Source: Paenibacillus riograndensis SBR5 (lineage in GTDB: Bacteria; Bacillota; Bacilli; Paenibacillales; Paenibacillaceae). Taken from it: a DNA stretch of 64,000 bases. Where the stretch lies: NCBI RefSeq assembly GCF_000981585.1, contig NZ_LN831776.1, positions 7,011,216 to 7,075,215 of the forward strand. The letters are read 5' to 3'. The notes beneath the pieces were generated by a model that saw only the letters and a program-made list of their open reading frames with translations, did no database searches and was not told the DNA's origin. How positions within the stretch are numbered: the first letter of the stretch is position 1; every line of letters begins with the position of its first letter. Positions 62,650 through 64,000 of the stretch are shown here, one piece after another. A program made the translations under genes and the position numbers.

Positions 62650-64000
62650 TTATGCAACTCGCACAATTTCAAGGTGGGTTGTATCCATGCCATTTACTAT
62701 GGCAACGGAATACATGTCTGTGTATAGCTGTATGGCAGCAGTCTGTCCAGCTGGGAGATACAGGAATATGTCTCCTGATAAGAAAGTATGTGTGGTCACA
62801 GTCGTTGTTAAAACATCCGCAATCCATCTGCTAGAACCATTTTGCAGTATACCGAGTTGATAAGTGGCAGCCGGGGCACTCTGTAACTGGACAGCCGCTT
62901 TGATTTTATACCAACCTGTTTGTGGACTAGTGAATACTCCCGTAGTGGTGTTGTACCCGCTTTGTTGATTGGTGGAAATTACATATCTAAGCAAATTCCA
63001 CGCGGACGCGGTGGTTGTTAAACCTGAAGCCAGCCCGCCGCACCACACTATTGCTCTGATGTCATGTGTATTATCTCCCCATGGGTTAATAACACCGCCG
63101 TAGGTTAAAATTCCGTTATCACTTGAATCTCCGCTAGTACCTGTTACACGAGTTCCTGCCGCTGTGACTACAGAACCGAGAACACTTCTATTTCCCCAAG
63201 TGTTTCCTGAACCTGTGAAATTCTCGATATACGCAACGCTGGCATTAACGGCATTAACTGCAATGAATTTGTTGGAAAAATTACATGACGTTGCTCTAAT
63301 ATTGCTTAAATTCACATCTAAACCGGCACCTGTTCCTGCGGCGACAGTACTGTTTATATTATTGATCAAGGCACCGACGCTTGATATTACTGAAACAGCA
63401 TTAGTACCACTAGGGGGCAAACAGTTGAACCCATTTACTGTAACAAAACATGAGTTGCTGTACATTTTAATTGCATCTACCGTTCTGCTCGTAGATACAA
63501 CACTGTCACCCATCACAGCTATTTGACCAGATCCTGAATATCCAGATAGACTAATAATCTCTGCATACGTACCAGCCGCAACATTTACTGCCACAAAATG
63601 GTTGACGGTATCAGGAATCATACTAACTGCCTTTTGAATCGTCCTAAACGCCCCACCCGCCGTATTCGCCAATCCATTATTACCGTCGTTCCCATCCGTA
63701 CGCACATAATAGGTAATATCCGCTGTCGTCTGCTGCGGGGTGGTCGCCAAAGGCGCTTTACTGTTGAGTTGTCCTTGTATCCCGCTGGTCACTCCATCCA
63801 AATACCCAAACTCCGCATTCGATACAACGCCAGTGCCGATCTTGGTTGCATCGATTGCCGCAGCCGCGTTAATATCCGCGTTTACAATAACCCCGGGAGC
63901 AATCGCGGTAACCCCATCCCCTGTGCTGGTCACATCCCCGGTATGATTGGGATGTACATATTTATTGGCTCCGGCCGCTACTCCGTCCAGCTTCGCCTTA
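62650..64000 (-). CDS. phage tail fibre/spike protein, 5' partial
   Basis: At least 450 residues; the gene runs off the right edge (frame open through 64000, reading KAKLDGVAAGANKYVHPNHT). The visible N-terminal part has collar-like repeats (GVVSNAEFGYLDGVTSGIQG); a parallel beta-helix-like middle (DGNDGNNGLANTAGGAFRTI onward, with AGTYAEIISLSGYSGSGQIA) resembles pectate-lyase-type spikes; the C-terminal about 130 residues are C1q/TNF-like (GWYKIKAAVQLQSAPAATYQ, FLYLPAGQTAAIQLYTD). Likely receptor-binding. Confidence 0.8.
   Translation of the reverse strand, partial: KAKLDGVAAGANKYVHPNHTGDVTSTGDGVTAIAPGVIVNADINAAAAIDATKIGTGVVSNAEFGYLDGVTSGIQGQLNSKAPLATTPQQTTADITYYVRTDGNDGNNGLANTAGGAFRTIQKAVSMIPDTVNHFVAVNVAAGTYAEIISLSGYSGSGQIAVMGDSVVSTSRTVDAIKMYSNSCFVTVNGFNCLPPSGTNAVSVISSVGALINNINSTVAAGTGAGLDVNLSNIRATSCNFSNKFIAVNAVNASVAYIENFTGSGNTWGNRSVLGSVVTAAGTRVTGTSGDSSDNGILTYGGVINPWGDNTHDIRAIVWCGGLASGLTTTASAWNLLRYVISTNQQSGYNTTTGVFTSPQTGWYKIKAAVQLQSAPAATYQLGILQNGSSRWIADVLTTTVTTHTFLSGDIFLYLPAGQTAAIQLYTDMYSVAIVNGMDTTHLEIVRVA

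Overview
The window looks like a chromosomal segment of a Paenibacillus-type Bacillota of moderate GC. Evidence: strong GGAGG-type ribosome sites, consensus sigma-A promoters, a T-box leader, a glmS ribozyme, the cdaA-cdaR-glmM-glmS order, an ECF sigma/anti-sigma pair, two carbohydrate ABC importers without their own ATPase (one with a YesM/YesN-type two-component pair), and several proteins with copper-amine-oxidase-like 'stalk' domains. The genus is inferred from gene content; no rRNA is present.

Layout. 0-3 kb: DUF2294 protein, glutathione peroxidase, a binding-protein fossil and an anion permease. 3.0-3.8 kb: a compact type III toxin-antitoxin locus (three 39-bp toxI repeats, a 9-bp-stem terminator, toxN). 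3.9-8.1 kb: secreted beta-propeller, LLM flavin oxidoreductase, flavin reductase and ArsR-like regulator. 8.1-9.1 kb: gene-free, holding a composite intergenic repeat. 9.1-10.4 kb: a TIR-like domain protein with a GAF-like C-terminal region plus a small basic partner, a defence candidate. 10.5-19.6 kb: SH3b amidase, HD-GYP phosphodiesterase, and a two-component system divergent from a sugar importer whose two transcription start regions share a 46-bp element. 20-29 kb: MntH with an MntR-like box, GlnRS behind a T-box with a Gln CAA specifier, methyltransferase-TPR protein, stalk protein, bicupin oxalate decarboxylase-like protein, a tiny membrane peptide and a second LLM oxidoreductase, followed by the second copy of the composite repeat. 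29.7-32 kb: arsRBC and an AraC remnant. 32-36.5 kb: MacB-like ABC transporter divergent from an OmpR/EnvZ-type pair. 36.6-44 kb: second sugar importer, then an amino-acid importer operon that includes a CapA-family protein. 44.2-45.5 kb: a cluster of gene fossils (MATE end, dihydrofolate-reductase-family stub, frameshifted ORFs). 45.5-48.1 kb: AraC regulator divergent from an Atu4866-domain protein and an MFS exporter. 48.3-56.1 kb: glmS, glmM, cdaR, cdaA, anti-sigma and ECF sigma. 56.6-59.4 kb: ppc. 59.7-64 kb: end of a prophage or phage-tail-like element (tail fibre, XkdW-like, CD1375-like, small membrane proteins, endolysin, holin), running off the right edge.

The most notable items are the ToxIN-type locus, where the repeat folds as an H-type pseudoknot with a covarying base pair between copies; the TIR-like/GAF-like protein with its small partner; and three families of structured intergenic repeats, one with a compensatory change between its two copies. 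Function statements rest on family recognition from the translated sequence; no database search was possible.
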